DNA of 64,000 nucleotides, taken from assembly GCF_030124175.1 (NCBI RefSeq), contig NZ_JASKMT010000002.1, positions 1 to 64,000 of the forward strand, read 5' to 3'. The DNA is from Streptomyces sp. 549 (GTDB taxonomy: Bacteria; Actinomycetota; Actinomycetes; Streptomycetales; Streptomycetaceae). The translations under genes were made by a program, and so were the position numbers. A model generated the notes under the pieces. The model searched no databases and had not been told where the DNA came from. It saw only the letters and a list, made by a program, of their open reading frames with translations. Below, piece by piece: positions 15,839-25,387 of this stretch; positions within the stretch are counted from its first letter, which is position 1; each line of letters begins with the position of its first letter.

Positions 15839-18294
15839 CCGACTGGCTGTGGGAGTACGAGGGGTACCGGCCCGAGGAGGAACGCCTGCGGGAGGCGCTG
15901 TGCACGGTCGGCAACGGCGTCTTCGCCACCAGGGGTGCCGCGCCCGAGGCCACCGCGTCCGACGCCCACTACCCGGGGACGTACGCCGCCGGGTGCTACA
16001 ACCGGCTGGTCTCGGAGGTGGCGGGCCGGCAGGTGGAGAACGAGGACGCGGTCAACCTGCCCAACTGGCTTCCGCTGCGCTTCCGCACGCACTCCGACGA
16101 GCCGTGGTGGACACCCGACGCGGACGCGCCGCTGGAGTACCGCCAGACGCTCGACCTGCGGGCCGGCACGCTGTCCCGCACGATGCTGGTCCAGGACCGC
16201 GAGGGGCGTCGGCTCCGCGTCCGGCAGTGCCGGCTCGTCCACCTCGGCGACCCCCATCTGGCGGCGCTGCGCACCACGTTCACCGCCGAGGGCTGGTCCG
16301 GTTCGGTCGAGGTCGAGTCGGCACTCGACGGGGACGTGCGCAACGAGGGCGTGGCCCGGTACCGGGCGCTGGCCGGGCAGCACCTCACCGGCCTGAGCAC
16401 CGGGGTGACGGCGGACGGTGACGTGTGGCTGCGCTGCCGCACCACGCAGTCGGCGATCACGGTGGCGCTGGCCGCCCGCACCCGCGTGTCGGTCGACACC
16501 GCCACCACCGGCACCGACCTCGGTGAGAGCCGCGCGTCGACCCTGCTGACCGTGCCGCTCGCCGACGGCGTGCCCGCGAGCGTCGACAAGACCGTGGCGC
16601 TGCACACCTCCAGGGACCGGGCGATCAGCGACCCGCTGCACGCCGCGAGGGACCGCGTCGCCCGCGCCGCGGAGTTCCCCGTGCTGCTCTCCTCCCACCG
16701 CCACGCGTGGGACCGGGTGTGGCGGCGGACCGAGCTGTCGGTGCCGGGGGAGGCGGGCCGCATCCTGCGGCTGCACCTGTTCCACGTGCTGCAGACGCTG
16801 TCGCCGCACACGGCCGGACTGGACGCGGGTGTGCCCGCCCGCGGTCTGCACGGCGAGGCGTACCGGGGGCACGTCTTCTGGGACGAGCTGTTCGTGCTGC
16901 CGTTCCTCAACCTGCACCTGCCGGAGGTCTCCCGGGCGCTGCTGAGCTACCGGCACCGACGGCTGCCCGCCGCCTGCCGCGCGGCGGACGACGCGGGGCG
17001 CAGGGGGGCGATGTTCCCGTGGCAGAGCGGCAGCGACGGGCGCGAGGAGACGCAGACCCTGCACCTGAACCCGCGCTCCGGCCGCTGGCTCCCCGACCAC
17101 TCCCACCTCCAGCACCACGTGGGTTCCGCGGTGGCGTACAACGTGTGGCAGTACTGCCAGGCCACCGGGGACACCGACTTCCTGCACGACGAGGGCGCCG
17201 AGACGCTGCTCCAGGTCGCACGGTTCTGGGCGGACGCCGCCACCTGGGACGCGGGGGAGGGCCGCTACCGCATCAGGGGGGTGGTCGGCCCGGACGAGTA
17301 CCACGAGGCGTACCCGCTCGCCGACACCCCCGGCATCGACGACAACGCCTACACCAACGTCACCGCGGCCTGGGTGCTGGCCCGCGCGCTGGAACTGATG
17401 CGCAACCTGCCCGCGCCGCGGTTGGCGGAACTGACCGAGCAGCTCGCGCTGGACACGGCGGAACGGGACCGCTGGGAGGACGTCTCGCGCAAGCTGCGGG
17501 TGCCGTTCCACGCCGGGGTGATCAGCCAGTTCGAGGGCTACGGCGAGCTGGCCGAACTCGACTGGGACGCCTACCGGGATCGCTACGGCGACATCCGCCG
17601 CATGGACCGCATCCTGGAGTCCGAGGGCGACAGCGTCAACCACTACCAGGTCTCCAAGCAGGCCGACGCCCTGATGCTCGGCTACCTCTTCTCCCCGGCC
17701 GAACTGACCGCGCTGTTCCGGCGGTTGGGCTACCCGATGGACGACGCGCTGTGGCAGCGCACGGTGGACCACTACCTGCGGCGCACCAGCCACGGCTCGA
17801 CGCTCAGCGGGCTGGTGCACGCCTGGGTGCTGGCCAGGGCGCGGCGGCCGGGGGCGTGGGAGTTCGCCCAGGAGGCGCTGCGCGGCGACGTCGCGGACAT
17901 CCAGGGCGGCACCACCGAGGAGGGCATCCACCTGGGCGCGATGGCCGGGACGCTGGACCTGGTGCAGCGCGGCCTGACCGGCCTGGAGGCCCGCGAGGAC
18001 GCCCTGTGGCTCGACCCGGCGCCGCTGCCGGAACTTTCCGGGTTCGGCTTCTCGGTGCGCTACCGCGGCTACTGGGGTGTGCGCATCCAACTGCGGGACG
18101 GAACTCTGCACGTGGGCCTGCCGCGCTCGGCCCAGGCACCGGTCCACTTCGTCGTCCCGGGCCGCACGTTCACCGTGCCGCCGGGCGAGTCCCGCCGCGT
18201 CGAACTGTCCGAGCCCGCGCCCGCGCCGACCGAGTCCCCGGCCGAGTCCCCGGTCCGCGAAGGACGGCTGACGGACGGGCTGGCGGACTGCTGA
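15835..18294 (+). CDS. Glycoside hydrolase family 65 disaccharide phosphorylase
   Basis: 819-residue GH65 enzyme (maltose/trehalose/kojibiose phosphorylase type), cleaving an alpha-glucoside with inorganic phosphate to beta-glucose 1-phosphate. N-terminal beta-sandwich from WLWEYEGY and CTVGNGVFATRG; (alpha/alpha)6 barrel with GEAYRGHVFWDELFVLPF, the phosphate-side SYRHRRLPAA, and the catalytic acid Glu488 in VVGPDEYHE; a C-terminal sheet follows. The exact disaccharide is not determinable. Phosphorolysis saves one ATP per disaccharide compared with hydrolysis, which fits a dormancy regulon. Convergent with the osdK-like gene, 44 nt away. Confidence 0.92.
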   Translation: MTDWLWEYEGYRPEEERLREALCTVGNGVFATRGAAPEATASDAHYPGTYAAGCYNRLVSEVAGRQVENEDAVNLPNWLPLRFRTHSDEPWWTPDADAPLEYRQTLDLRAGTLSRTMLVQDREGRRLRVRQCRLVHLGDPHLAALRTTFTAEGWSGSVEVESALDGDVRNEGVARYRALAGQHLTGLSTGVTADGDVWLRCRTTQSAITVALAARTRVSVDTATTGTDLGESRASTLLTVPLADGVPASVDKTVALHTSRDRAISDPLHAARDRVARAAEFPVLLSSHRHAWDRVWRRTELSVPGEAGRILRLHLFHVLQTLSPHTAGLDAGVPARGLHGEAYRGHVFWDELFVLPFLNLHLPEVSRALLSYRHRRLPAACRAADDAGRRGAMFPWQSGSDGREETQTLHLNPRSGRWLPDHSHLQHHVGSAVAYNVWQYCQATGDTDFLHDEGAETLLQVARFWADAATWDAGEGRYRIRGVVGPDEYHEAYPLADTPGIDDNAYTNVTAAWVLARALELMRNLPAPRLAELTEQLALDTAERDRWEDVSRKLRVPFHAGVISQFEGYGELAELDWDAYRDRYGDIRRMDRILESEGDSVNHYQVSKQADALMLGYLFSPAELTALFRRLGYPMDDALWQRTVDHYLRRTSHGSTLSGLVHAWVLARARRPGAWEFAQEALRGDVADIQGGTTEEGIHLGAMAGTLDLVQRGLTGLEAREDALWLDPAPLPELSGFGFSVRYRGYWGVRIQLRDGTLHVGLPRSAQAPVHFVVPGRTFTVPPGESRRVELSEPAPAPTESPAESPVREGRLTDGLADC

Positions 18295-18338
18295 CGGCGG
18301 GTGACGGACGGGACGGGCGACCGGCGGACGGGGTGCGG

Positions 18339-20075
18339 TCAGTCCGAGGAGAGGGGGACGCACCACACGAGGTGGGTGCCGGTGCCGTCGTCCAGGGCGG
18401 GCTCGGCGGTGAAGGAGCCGCCGAGCAGTTCCGCGCGGCTGCGCATGTTGGTCAGCCCGCCGGTGTGCTGGTTGGCGCCGATGCCCACGCCGTCGTCGGT
18501 GAGCGTCAGCACCAGCTCGTCGGCGACGGTGACGGTCACCTCCATGCGGCGCGCCCTGGCGTGCCGCGCGGTGTTGCTCAGCGCCTCGGCCAGCACCGCC
18601 AGCAGGTGGTCCCCGGTCTCCGGCGGCACGTCGGTGTCCAGCGTGCCCTCCATGATCAGGGAGGGGGTGAAGCCGAGCGTGCGGTTCGCGCTGTTCACGG
18701 CCGCCGAGATCCGGCCGCGCAGGCCCTGGTCACCGGGGGCCGAGCCCTCGGAGCGAAGCGCGAAGATGGTGGAGCGGATGATCTTGATGGTCTCGTCGAG
18801 GTCGTCCACCGCCCGGGTGACCCGCTCGGCGGCTTCGGGGCGGTCGATGAGCCGACCCACGCTCTGGAGCGTCATGCCGGTCGCGAACAGCCGCTGGATC
18901 GCCAGGTCGTGCAGGTCGCGGGCGATCCGGTCGCGGTCCTGGAGCAGCACCAGCTGGTCCGACTCGGCCCGGTGCCGGGCCAACTCCAGCGCCAGCGCGG
19001 CCTGTGCGGCGAACACCGAGAGCAGTTCCACCTCGTTGTCGTTGAACGAGGCTCGGCCCGCGAACCGGGCCAGGCGCAGCGCGCCGGGGGCCTGCTCCTG
19101 CGGGGAGAACAGGGTCACCGCGACCGTCGGTCCGTGCGGTCGCTCCAGCCCGGGGAAGTTGTAGCCGTGGCCGGAGGACCGGATGTCCGTGGTGGTGCTG
19201 GGCTTGCCGGTGCGCGCGGCCTCGCTCGCCAGCGAGTCGTCGAACGGCACGACCAGGCCGGTGAGCCGGTCGGCCTCGGCGCCCTCCGCGACGGAGACCC
19301 GCAGCGAGCCCTGCTCGCCCGACGGCAGCAGCACACACGCCGAGTCGGCATGAGCCAGTTTGAGGGCGTGCTGGGCGATCATGCGCAGCACGGTCTGCGC
19401 GTTGGCGCCGGACAGCAGTGTGCGGGAGATCTCCCCGCTGGCCTCCAACCACTTCTCCCGCAGCCGGCTCTCGTTGTAGAGGCGGGCGTTGTCGATGGCG
19501 ACACCGGCGGCCACGGACAGCGTGGTGAGCACGGCCTCGTCGTCGGCGTCGAACTGGGCGCCGCCGTGCTTCTCGGTCAGGTACAGGTTGCCGAAGACCT
19601 CGTCGCGCACCCGGATGGGCACTCCGAGGAAGGAGCGCATCGGCGGGTGGTTGTCGGGGAAGCCGTGGCTGGCCGGGTGGTCCGCGAGATCCTCAAGGCG
19701 CAGCGGCTGCGGATTGCGGATCAGCTCGCCGAGAATGCCGTGGCCGGACGGCAGCGGCCCGATCTGCCGGGCCAGGTCCTCGGAGATGCCCACCGGGAGG
19801 AACTGCGAAAGCCGCTGGTGGTCGCCGATGACACCCAGCGCGCCGTACTCGGCGTCGGTGAGCGCGACCGCCGCCTCCACGATCCGCCGCAGCACCTGGG
19901 CGAGGTCCAGCTCGCGGCCGACGCTGAGCACCGCCTCCAGCAGGCTGTGCATGCGGTCCTGCGTCGTCCGCGCTGCGTCCAGCCGGGACTGGAGCTCGTC
20001 CAGCAACTGGTCGAGCCTCAACTGCGGAAGACCCGGCCGCGAGGTCAGCCCATGGCCACCGGTCTCATCGGGCAT
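18339..20075 (-). CDS. osdK: Two-GAF sensor histidine kinase, DevS/DosT/OsdK type
   Basis: 578-residue soluble kinase. GAF-A (about 55-200) ends with HPPMRSFLGVPIRVRDEVFGNLYLT; His143 in this motif is positioned like the haem ligand of M. tuberculosis DosS (His149, from memory). GAF-B is about 222-370. The HisKA_3 helix has phosphoacceptor His389 in RDLHDLAIQR, and the HATPase has the N-box LAEALSNTARHA and DDGVGIG. It would sense O2/NO/redox through haem and phosphorylate the OsdR-like regulator. It follows the USP gene by 28 nt on the same strand and lies ~7 kb from the regulator. Gene symbol by analogy. Confidence 0.88.
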   Translation of the reverse strand: MPDETGGHGLTSRPGLPQLRLDQLLDELQSRLDAARTTQDRMHSLLEAVLSVGRELDLAQVLRRIVEAAVALTDAEYGALGVIGDHQRLSQFLPVGISEDLARQIGPLPSGHGILGELIRNPQPLRLEDLADHPASHGFPDNHPPMRSFLGVPIRVRDEVFGNLYLTEKHGGAQFDADDEAVLTTLSVAAGVAIDNARLYNESRLREKWLEASGEISRTLLSGANAQTVLRMIAQHALKLAHADSACVLLPSGEQGSLRVSVAEGAEADRLTGLVVPFDDSLASEAARTGKPSTTTDIRSSGHGYNFPGLERPHGPTVAVTLFSPQEQAPGALRLARFAGRASFNDNEVELLSVFAAQAALALELARHRAESDQLVLLQDRDRIARDLHDLAIQRLFATGMTLQSVGRLIDRPEAAERVTRAVDDLDETIKIIRSTIFALRSEGSAPGDQGLRGRISAAVNSANRTLGFTPSLIMEGTLDTDVPPETGDHLLAVLAEALSNTARHARARRMEVTVTVADELVLTLTDDGVGIGANQHTGGLTNMRSRAELLGGSFTAEPALDDGTGTHLVWCVPLSSD

Positions 20076-20103
20076 CGGACCTCCGGAGTGTCGCCCTGTG
20101 ACC

Positions 20104-20952
20104 TCAGCCTAGAGGAACCACCGCCACCGGACAGTGCGCGCGGTGCAGTATGGCGTGATGCACCGAGGACAGGCCGATACCTTTGCGTCCCTTCCGCCCC
20201 TCGGCCCCCACCACCAGCAACTCCGCGCCGTAGGAGGCGTCCAGTAGCGCCGTCTTGGCGGGCCCTTCGACGTGCCGGTGCTCCACCTGCACCCCGGGGT
20301 GTGAGCGCGGCGCCTCCGCCAGCACCTGCGTCGCGGTCCGCCGCGCCGGGGTCGGCTGCTCGCCGCACGGGGCGCCGGTGCCTTCCGCGGGCGGCGCGTC
20401 CGGCCGCCCGGCCCGGACCGCCAGCACCTCCCCGCCCAGCCGCTCGGCCTCGTCCAGCGCGAAGACCGCCGCCCCTGCGTCCGTGCGGTCGGCCACGCCG
20501 AGCACCACGCGGGGCCGGCTGCCGTAGCTGACGCCCACCCGGCCGCGCATCACCACCACCGGGCAGCGCGCCTGGGCGGCGACGCCGGAGCCGACCGACC
20601 CCAGCAGCAGGGAGGCGAGCGTGCCGCGCCTGCGTGAGCCGAGTACCAGCAGCGAGGCGTTCCGGGCGGCGTGCAGCAGACCGGACACGGTGGGTTCGGC
20701 GAGCAGTTCGGTGGCCACGGACACGGCCGGGGCCCGCTGCCCGGCCCGTCCGGTCGCGTCCACCAGCATGGACCGCTTGCGCAGCCGTTCCGCCGGGGAG
20801 CGGTCGTCGCCCTGGTGGCGGTCCCACAGGAAGGCGTGCGCTATGACCAGCGGCACCGTGTCGTGCTGCGCCCGGTCGGCCGCCCAGTCCACCGCGGTGA
20901 GAGCCGTCGGCGAACCGTCCACCCCCACCACCACTGGTCCGCGTCGCTGCAT
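20104..20952 (-). CDS. Tandem-domain universal stress protein
   Basis: 282 residues with two UspA domains. Domain 1 starts VVVGVDGSPTALTAVDWA and ends in the nucleotide loop GSRRRGTLASLLLGSVGSGV; domain 2 starts VVLGVADRTDAG and ends VVGAEGRKGRKGIGLSSV with CPVAVVPLG. Homologues Rv1996, Rv2005c and Rv2623 belong to the mycobacterial DosR regulon and bind ATP. It is the first gene of a USP-osdK operon, 105 bp downstream of the 21058-21071 palindrome. Confidence 0.92.
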   Translation of the reverse strand: MQRRGPVVVGVDGSPTALTAVDWAADRAQHDTVPLVIAHAFLWDRHQGDDRSPAERLRKRSMLVDATGRAGQRAPAVSVATELLAEPTVSGLLHAARNASLLVLGSRRRGTLASLLLGSVGSGVAAQARCPVVVMRGRVGVSYGSRPRVVLGVADRTDAGAAVFALDEAERLGGEVLAVRAGRPDAPPAEGTGAPCGEQPTPARRTATQVLAEAPRSHPGVQVEHRHVEGPAKTALLDASYGAELLVVGAEGRKGRKGIGLSSVHHAILHRAHCPVAVVPLG

Positions 20953-21057
20953 GTCGGTCCGCCTCCCGCCCGCCCCGGTCCGGTCCGTCCGGCACCAGGC
21001 CCCCCAGCCTGGTCCGTCGGGCCGTCGCCCGTGCAGGGTCAGCCGGTACCCGCAGAA

Positions 21058-21071
21058 GGGCCGAACGGCCC
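21058..21071 (-). promoter_or_regulatory. OsdR-like palindrome upstream of USP-osdK
   Basis: GGGCC-GAAC-GGCCC with a further C, one of three GGGCCG-NN-CGGCCCC palindromes in the cluster. It lies 105 bp before the USP start. Confidence 0.6.
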
Positions 21072-21497
21072 CATGCGCAGAAGCCGTCCGTCCCTCACTC
21101 TGGGTGTCGAGGAAAGCACGGACTGCGGCACTCGTGGGGGGTGACCCGGTCTCCGTGCGGCGGCCCGCCCGGCCACCTCACCGGCAGGTGCGGCACGTCC
21201 GACCGAGCGGCTCACGGACGTCACCGACCGTCCCGACCACCGGTGCAGAGGTGGGTACCCGGCCGGGCCGCCCCACCCTCGGGCACCCGGGCCGCCGACG
21301 CGGCCCGGGTGCCGTTCCCGTGCCGCGCGTCTTCCCGTGCCACGCGTCCCGCCCGCCCGCGCGCGTTCCCTGTGCCCGATACGTCCCGTCAGCCCCGTCC
21401 CCGCCCCCGTCCGCCGGGGAATGGCCGACGCGCGGTGAGGTACCCGGTCCCGGAACGCGGGGTCCCGGAACGCGGGGTCCGGGGTCCCGGTGGCGGA

Positions 21498-21533
21498 GGG
21501 CCGGTCTGCCCACCGGTAGGGCCCATCCGGCCC
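21498..21533 (+). promoter_or_regulatory. Tandem OsdR-like boxes upstream of GNAT-ACS
   Basis: GGGCC-GGTC-TGCCC (21498-21511) and GGGCC-N5-GGCCC (21519-21533) begin 21 bp apart, repeating the paired layout at ppdK. The distance to the ATG is 134 bp. Confidence 0.5.
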
Positions 21534-21667
21534 CTGCGGCTCCGCGGCGCCGTGGCGGACCGTGGAGGTGTCAGCAGCGGACCGCAGGGCTCGCGGCGGA
21601 CGCCGAGCACGACCGGAACGGTCCACCACCGCACCGGCGACACCGCCCAGGCAACCGGGAGATCGCG

Positions 21668-24451
21668 ATGACACCCCCCGTGTCCACCTCAGCCCGCTCG
21701 CAGGCAGCGCCTCAGGCCGCCTACGCGCTGCTGGCCGACGGCACCACCGTGCAGCTCAGGGAGGCGCGTCCGGCCGACCGGGCCGCGGTGCTGCGGATGT
21801 ACGAGGGCATGACCGCACAGCACCTGCGCTACCGCTTCTTCGGCAGCGGGCGCCGGGTCACCGAGCGGTCCGCGGAACGCATCTGTGCGGCCGGCCGGCG
21901 CGGTGAGCGCGCGCTGCTGGCGCTGGTCGGCGACGAGGTGCTGGGCTCCGCCGAGTTCCACCGCGACCCGGACCACCCCGACACCGCCGACATGGCCATC
22001 GCCGTGGCCGACGCCTGGCACCACCGCGGGGTGGGCACCCTGCTGCTGGAGCACCTGGCGCACCTGGCCCGCAACGACGGCCTGCGGGCCTTCACCGCCG
22101 ACGCGCTCGCCGAGAACACCGCCCTGCTGGAACTGGTCGCCGACATCGGCCTGCACACCACCCGCACCCTGGACGGCACCGAGGTGCGCTGCCTCATCTC
22201 GCTCGACCCGGACGAGAACTACCTGACGGCGGTCGACAGCCGCGCCAGGCACGCCGACACGGCCAGCCTGGAACCGCTGCTGCGGCCCCGCTCGGTGGCC
22301 GTGGTCGGGGTGGGACGCAGTCCGGACTCCGTGGGCCGCGCCCTGCTGCACAACCTGGTCGAGCACGGGTTCACCGGTTCGCTCCAGGCCGTCAGCCGCC
22401 ACCTGGCGACCGTCGGCGACGTGCCGGTGCGCGCCTCCGTCGAGGAGCTGCCCGAGGCGCCCGACCTGGCGGTGCTGGCCGTGCCGGCCCACTCGCTGGC
22501 CGAAGTGGCCGAGCAGTGCGGACGGTTGGGCGTGCGGGCGCTGCTGGCGGTGTCGGCCGGCCTGGACGACACCGAGGGCGCCGCGCTGCTGAACGCCTGC
22601 CGCACACACGGCATGCGGCTCGTCGGCCCCAACTGCCTGGGGCTGGCCAACACCGAGGACGGCCTCTCGCTCGACGCGACCTTCGCCGCGTCCGCGCCGG
22701 CCGCCGGGACCGCCGGGGTCGCCGTGCAGTCCGGCGGGGTGGGCATCGCGCTGCTGGACGCGCTGTCCCGGCTGGGCATCGGCGTCTCCACCTTCGTCTC
22801 GCTCGGTGACAAGTACGACGTCAGCGGCAACGACCTGCTCCAGTGGTGGGAGGGCGACGGGCGCACCGACATGGCGCTGCTGCACCTGGAGTCGTTCGGC
22901 AACCCGCGGGCGTTCTCCCGCACCGCCCGCCGCCTCGCCCGGCACATGCCGGTGCTGACCGTCGACGCGGGCCGGTCCGAGGCCGGCCGCCGGGCCGCCG
23001 CCACCCACACCGCGGCGATGGCCACCCCGACCGTCACCAGGCAGGCGCTGTTCACCCAGGCGGGTGTGATCGCGGCCCGCTCGCTCGCCGAACTCACCGC
23101 GACGGCAGCCCTGCTGCACTCGCAGCCGCTGCCCGCCGGCTTCCGCGTCGCGGTCGTCTCCAACGCGGGCGGCGCCGCCGTACTCGCCGCCGACGCGCTC
23201 GTGGAAGCCGGACTGACCGTGCCCGAACTTCCCGCGCCGCTCATCGGCGAGCTGGCCCGGGTGCTGCCCGGTGGCGCGAGCGCCACCAACCCCGTGGACG
23301 CCACCGCGGCCGTCACGGCCGGACAACTCGACCGCTGCCTGCGCCTGCTGGACCGGCACGGCGCGGTCGACGCGGTCCTGGTCGCGCTGGTGCCCACCGC
23401 TGTCCCCGCGGCGGCCGGAAACCATCCGACGAAGGTCCTGGTTCCCCCGGCCGGGCACCGGAGCCGTCCGGTCGTCGCGGTACTGCCCGGCCAGGAGGCC
23501 ACCGTGCGCATGCTGCGCACCCCCGGCACTCCGGGAGACGCCGCCTCCGGGAGCGACGCCCCCGGAGCCACCGGCGACCGGGCGGTGCCCGCCTACGCCG
23601 ACCCGACCACTGCCGCCGCCGCCCTGGCCCACGCCGCCGGCTACGGCCGCTGGCGGGCCCGGCCCGCAGGCACCGTGCCGGAGTTGGAGGGCACCGACCC
23701 TGCCACCGCCACGGCCCTCGTCGAGGAGTACCTCGACCGGCACCCGCAGGGCGGCTGGGCCGACCCGAAGCTGTGCGGCGCCCTGCTCGACGCCTACGGC
23801 ATCGCGCAGCCGCCGTGGGCGTGGGCCACCGACGAGGAGGAGGCCGCCGCCGCGGCCCGCGCGCTGGGCGGCCGGATCGCGCTCAAGGCGTCCTGGCCGG
23901 GCCTGGTCCACAAGTCCGACGTCGGGGCCGTCCGGCTCGACCTGGACGGCCCCGAGCAGGTCAGTGAGGCGTTCCGCGACCTGCGCGGCACCTTCGGCGA
24001 CGTGCTCGCCGGGGCGGTCGTGCAGCCGATGGCGCCGCGCGGCACCGAACTGGTGGCCGGAGTCGTGCAGGACGAGGTGTTCGGCCCGCTGGTCCTCTTC
24101 GGACTCGGCGGCACCGTCACCGAACTGCTCGCCGACCACGCCGCCCGCCTCGCCCCGCTCACCGACCGGGACGTGCACGATCTGATCACGTCCCCGCGCT
24201 GCGCACCGCTGCTCTTCGGCTACCGCAGCGGACGCACCGCCCAACTGCCAGCTCTGGAGGGCCTGCTGCACCGGCTCTCCGCGATGGCCTGCGACCTGCC
24301 GCAACTCGCCGAGGCCGAGTTCAACCCTGTGCTCGCCGGGCCCACGACCACCATGCCGCTCGACGTGAGAATCCGGCTGCTCCCGCGTGCCGCGCACGAT
24401 CCGTATCTGCGCCGGCTCCGCGAGCGCCCCCACCCTGGAGGAGAACGATGA
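21668..24451 (+). CDS. GNAT acetyltransferase-acyl-CoA synthetase (ADP-forming) fusion protein
   Basis: 927 residues. The N-terminal ~185 are a GNAT domain (VQLREARPADRAAVLRMYEGMT; HHRGVGTLLLEHLAHLAR for acetyl-CoA). Next is a CoA-binding Rossmann domain (LLRPRSVAVVGVGRSPDSVG), a succinyl-CoA-ligase-like part with conserved His447 in ATHTAAMA, and a C-terminal ATP-grasp (GGRIALKASWPGLVHKSDVGAV). Comparable Pat-type fusions acetylate lysines, often of acetyl-CoA synthetase, under starvation; that role is inferred. Start ATG 21668, poor SD. It overlaps the following USP gene by 4 nt. Confidence 0.9.
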   Translation: MTPPVSTSARSQAAPQAAYALLADGTTVQLREARPADRAAVLRMYEGMTAQHLRYRFFGSGRRVTERSAERICAAGRRGERALLALVGDEVLGSAEFHRDPDHPDTADMAIAVADAWHHRGVGTLLLEHLAHLARNDGLRAFTADALAENTALLELVADIGLHTTRTLDGTEVRCLISLDPDENYLTAVDSRARHADTASLEPLLRPRSVAVVGVGRSPDSVGRALLHNLVEHGFTGSLQAVSRHLATVGDVPVRASVEELPEAPDLAVLAVPAHSLAEVAEQCGRLGVRALLAVSAGLDDTEGAALLNACRTHGMRLVGPNCLGLANTEDGLSLDATFAASAPAAGTAGVAVQSGGVGIALLDALSRLGIGVSTFVSLGDKYDVSGNDLLQWWEGDGRTDMALLHLESFGNPRAFSRTARRLARHMPVLTVDAGRSEAGRRAAATHTAAMATPTVTRQALFTQAGVIAARSLAELTATAALLHSQPLPAGFRVAVVSNAGGAAVLAADALVEAGLTVPELPAPLIGELARVLPGGASATNPVDATAAVTAGQLDRCLRLLDRHGAVDAVLVALVPTAVPAAAGNHPTKVLVPPAGHRSRPVVAVLPGQEATVRMLRTPGTPGDAASGSDAPGATGDRAVPAYADPTTAAAALAHAAGYGRWRARPAGTVPELEGTDPATATALVEEYLDRHPQGGWADPKLCGALLDAYGIAQPPWAWATDEEEAAAAARALGGRIALKASWPGLVHKSDVGAVRLDLDGPEQVSEAFRDLRGTFGDVLAGAVVQPMAPRGTELVAGVVQDEVFGPLVLFGLGGTVTELLADHAARLAPLTDRDVHDLITSPRCAPLLFGYRSGRTAQLPALEGLLHRLSAMACDLPQLAEAEFNPVLAGPTTTMPLDVRIRLLPRAAHDPYLRRLRERPHPGGER

Positions 24452-25302
24452 CCGACTTCGCTCACACCACGCCCCTGTCCCCTCGTGTCCTGGTCGGCTT
24501 CGACGTCTCCGAGCACTCCGCCGCTGCCCTGGAGCGGGCCGCCGAGGAAGCCGTCCTGCGGGACGCGCCGCTGGAGATCCTCTGCGGCTGGCCCTGGGAG
24601 CTGCTGCCCCCGGAGGAGGGCGACCACTCCGGCACCACCCTCCACGACCGGTCCCGCCACCTGGTGGAACACGCCGGTGACAAGCTGCGCGAGCGGCACC
24701 CGCAGCTGCGGGTCATCCCGTCCATGACGTCCAAGGCCGCGGCCGAGGCGCTGGTGCACGGCAGCGAGGGCGCGGTGCTCACCGTCGTCGGCAGCCGCGG
24801 CCACGGGGGCTTCGTCGGGCTGCTGCTCGGCTCGGTGAGCCTGCGCGTCGCCGCACACACCGCCGGCCCGCTGATGGTGGTCCGCGGCGACGGCCGCCGC
24901 GACCACAACCGGGTGCTGCTCGGGGTGGACGGGGACACCGACCCCGCCGCGATCGAGTTCGCCTTCGAGGAGGCCAAGCGGCACGGCGTGGAACTGCACG
25001 TGGTACACGCCTTCGACTTCTCGCCCAACCCGGAGGACGTCCAGCACGAGGCGGCGGCCCAGACGATCGCGCAGTTCGCCGTCGCGCAGACGGCCGAGAA
25101 GTACCCGGACGTGCGGTACCGCACCGAGACGGTGCAGGGCCCTCCCGGCCGGGAGCTGGTGAAGGCGTCGAAGGAGGCCGACGTGATCGTGGTCGGCGGC
25201 CACCACCGCAAGCACCGGCTCGGCATGCAGCTCGGCCCGGTCCTGCACGCCGTGCTGCACCACTCGCACTGCCCGGTCGTCCTGGTTCCCGTCCGGCACT
25301 GA
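24448..25302 (+). CDS. Tandem-domain universal stress protein
   Basis: 284 residues, two UspA domains. RVLVGFDVSEHSAAALERA begins domain 1, and VVGSRGHGGFVGLLLGSVS is a textbook ATP-binding G-2x-G-9x-G-S loop. Domain 2 runs from RVLLGVDGDTDP to VVGGHHRKHRLGMQLGPV with CPVVLVPV. Coupled to the GNAT-ACS gene (ATGA). A paralogue lies at 20104-20952. Confidence 0.93.
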   Translation: MTDFAHTTPLSPRVLVGFDVSEHSAAALERAAEEAVLRDAPLEILCGWPWELLPPEEGDHSGTTLHDRSRHLVEHAGDKLRERHPQLRVIPSMTSKAAAEALVHGSEGAVLTVVGSRGHGGFVGLLLGSVSLRVAAHTAGPLMVVRGDGRRDHNRVLLGVDGDTDPAAIEFAFEEAKRHGVELHVVHAFDFSPNPEDVQHEAAAQTIAQFAVAQTAEKYPDVRYRTETVQGPPGRELVKASKEADVIVVGGHHRKHRLGMQLGPVLHAVLHHSHCPVVLVPVRH

Positions 25303-25340
25303 CCCGTCCGGCACTGCCCCGTCCGGCACTGACCCGACCG
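25301..25340. repeat. 18-bp tandem repeats after the USP stop
   Basis: About two and a half units of cactgacccgtccgg/cactgccccgtccgg overlapping the 3' end of the USP gene, apparently a short duplication of its last codons. Confidence 0.5.
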
Positions 25341-25387
25341 TCCGCGGCCCGGAAAGCGGCGGAGCAGGAAAGACGAAGGAGGAGAAG

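Larger units (their letters stand above)
20953..21667. other. 715-bp divergent control region between USP and GNAT-ACS genes
   Basis: Contains three OsdR-like elements listed separately, a small hairpin (accaggccccccagcctggt, 20995-21014), and 13-bp direct repeats around 21452-21490 (cggaacgcggggt). Open frames here are Pro/Arg-rich and not convincing genes. The length suggests two separate promoters. Confidence 0.6.

Noticed and set aside
15283-18366. Open frame of more than 1,000 codons antisense to the GH65 and HAD genes
   Set aside because: It is the usual antisense artefact of GC-rich codon bias: no domain motifs, Gly/Arg/Val/His-rich, and the plus strand encodes a complete enzyme.
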